This document shows positions 63,769 through 64,000 of a stretch of DNA of 64,000 nt, one piece after another. Within the stretch, counting starts at the first letter, position 1. Every line of letters begins with the position of its first letter. The position numbers and the translations under genes were made by a program. A model generated the notes under the pieces. It had not been told where the DNA came from, ran no database searches, and saw nothing but the letters and a program-made list of their open reading frames with translations. The stretch lies in the NCBI RefSeq assembly GCF_002855515.1, contig NZ_PKRP01000004.1, positions 372,001 to 436,000 on the forward strand, read 5' to 3'. This DNA is from Rhizobium sp. TH135 (lineage in GTDB: Bacteria > Pseudomonadota > Alphaproteobacteria > Rhizobiales > Rhizobiaceae).

Positions 63769-64000
63769 GTGACGCTATATCAAGCCACCCAAAGTGATGT
63801 CCTGAACGTCGCCGAGCTGACCTCGGAAGAGAGCCGCGCAACGGCCACTCCGATGATGGAGCAATTCATCGAGATCAAGGCCGCCAATCCCGGCAGCCTG
63901 CTTTTCTATCGCATGGGCGATTTCTACGAGCTCTTCTTCGAGGACGCGGTTGACGCCTCCCGTGCGCTCGGCATCACGCTGACCCGGCGTGGCCAGCATC
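63769..64000 (+). CDS. mutS: DNA mismatch repair protein MutS (5' part)
   Basis: Only the first 77 codons lie in the window. From the GTG at 63769 a variable 28-residue stretch leads to [32 protein letters not shown] and [11 protein letters not shown]. This is the mismatch-recognition domain of MutS with the FYE motif, whose Phe stacks on the mismatched base. The second in-frame start is the ATG at about 63853; relatives in rhizobia have a similar N-terminal extension. It is divergent from the malic enzyme gene across 114 bp. Confidence 0.95.
   Translation, partial: MTLYQATQSDVLNVAELTSEESRATATPMMEQFIEIKAANPGSLLFYRMGDFYELFFEDAVDASRALGITLTRRGQH

Overview
The window looks like a piece of a circular chromosome from an alphaproteobacterium of the family Rhizobiaceae (Rhizobium/Agrobacterium/Ensifer-type). 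The grounds are high GC with strong GC3 bias, and rhizobial gene sets: olsB next to a malic enzyme-phosphotransacetylase fusion and mutS; lptC-lptA-lptB-rpoN-hpf-ptsN; hemW-rdgB-rph divergent from hrcA-grpE; ubiE-ubiB; rpsT upstream of dnaA. It also has phosphatidylcholine (pmtA) and ornithine-lipid (olsB) genes and PHO boxes of 7-4-7 form. The genus is not decidable from the sequence alone. No tRNA, rRNA, CRISPR array, prophage, transposase gene or plasmid gene was recognised. Most of the window is core genome.

Layout. 1-0.3 kb: an elaborate inverted-repeat (MITE-like) element abutting a small RlpA-like exported protein. 1-9.3 kb: mostly minus-strand housekeeping genes (SDR, queG, GST, a 52-residue exported peptide, an NDUFA9-like protein, DUF1330, pyrF, pmtA, dnaN), with uppP on the plus strand. 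9.5-18.5 kb: rsmI-yraN, then a PHO-box-controlled glycerol-3-phosphate importer (ugpBAEC) with a trailing cupin gene, then gshB and comM. 18.5-25.3 kb: an orphan histidine kinase, cysK, two divergent LysE-type exporters, GNAT, dut, prfC. 25.4-33.4 kb: a more accessory stretch with a large type V autotransporter, a HAD phosphatase, a TPP-riboswitch-controlled thiD, pirin, a class II glutamine amidotransferase and a YjbR protein. 33.4-40.1 kb: coaBC, a three-gene two-component module (CHASE3 kinase, CheY-like regulator, receiver-kinase), ubiB and ubiE. 40.3-44.8 kb: mutM, enoyl-CoA hydratase, rpsT and dnaA; the 798-base rpsT-dnaA gap carries five GANTC (CcrM) sites within 126 bp. 44.9-50.2 kb: SAM methyltransferase, hemW, rdgB, rph, then hrcA and grpE. 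50.3-55.4 kb: the ptsN-hpf-rpoN-lptB-lptA-lptC cluster. 55.7-64 kb: ihfB, lapA, two RNA methyltransferase-like genes, lspA, olsB, a small unknown gene divergent from a LysR regulator, the malic enzyme, and the start of mutS.

Functional links. Two loci have candidate PHO boxes (ugpB and olsB), so glycerol-3-phosphate scavenging and phosphorus-free ornithine-lipid synthesis are probably co-induced by phosphate starvation through PhoB. lptC-A-B supplies lipopolysaccharide export, and uppP and lspA serve envelope synthesis. rpoN-hpf-ptsN link nitrogen/carbon status to transcription and ribosome hibernation. hrcA-grpE form a heat-shock pair. thiD is controlled by thiamine pyrophosphate through a well-preserved riboswitch.

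What is least explained by standard annotation: the nested cloverleaf-like element at 47-308; a shorter palindrome with similar ends at 41970-42019; the GANTC cluster and palindrome before dnaA; the strong operator-like palindromes between the small gene and the LysR regulator at 60.4 kb; and the apparent separation of coaBC from dut by about 10 kb. I did not find a convincing new multi-gene defence or metabolic system.
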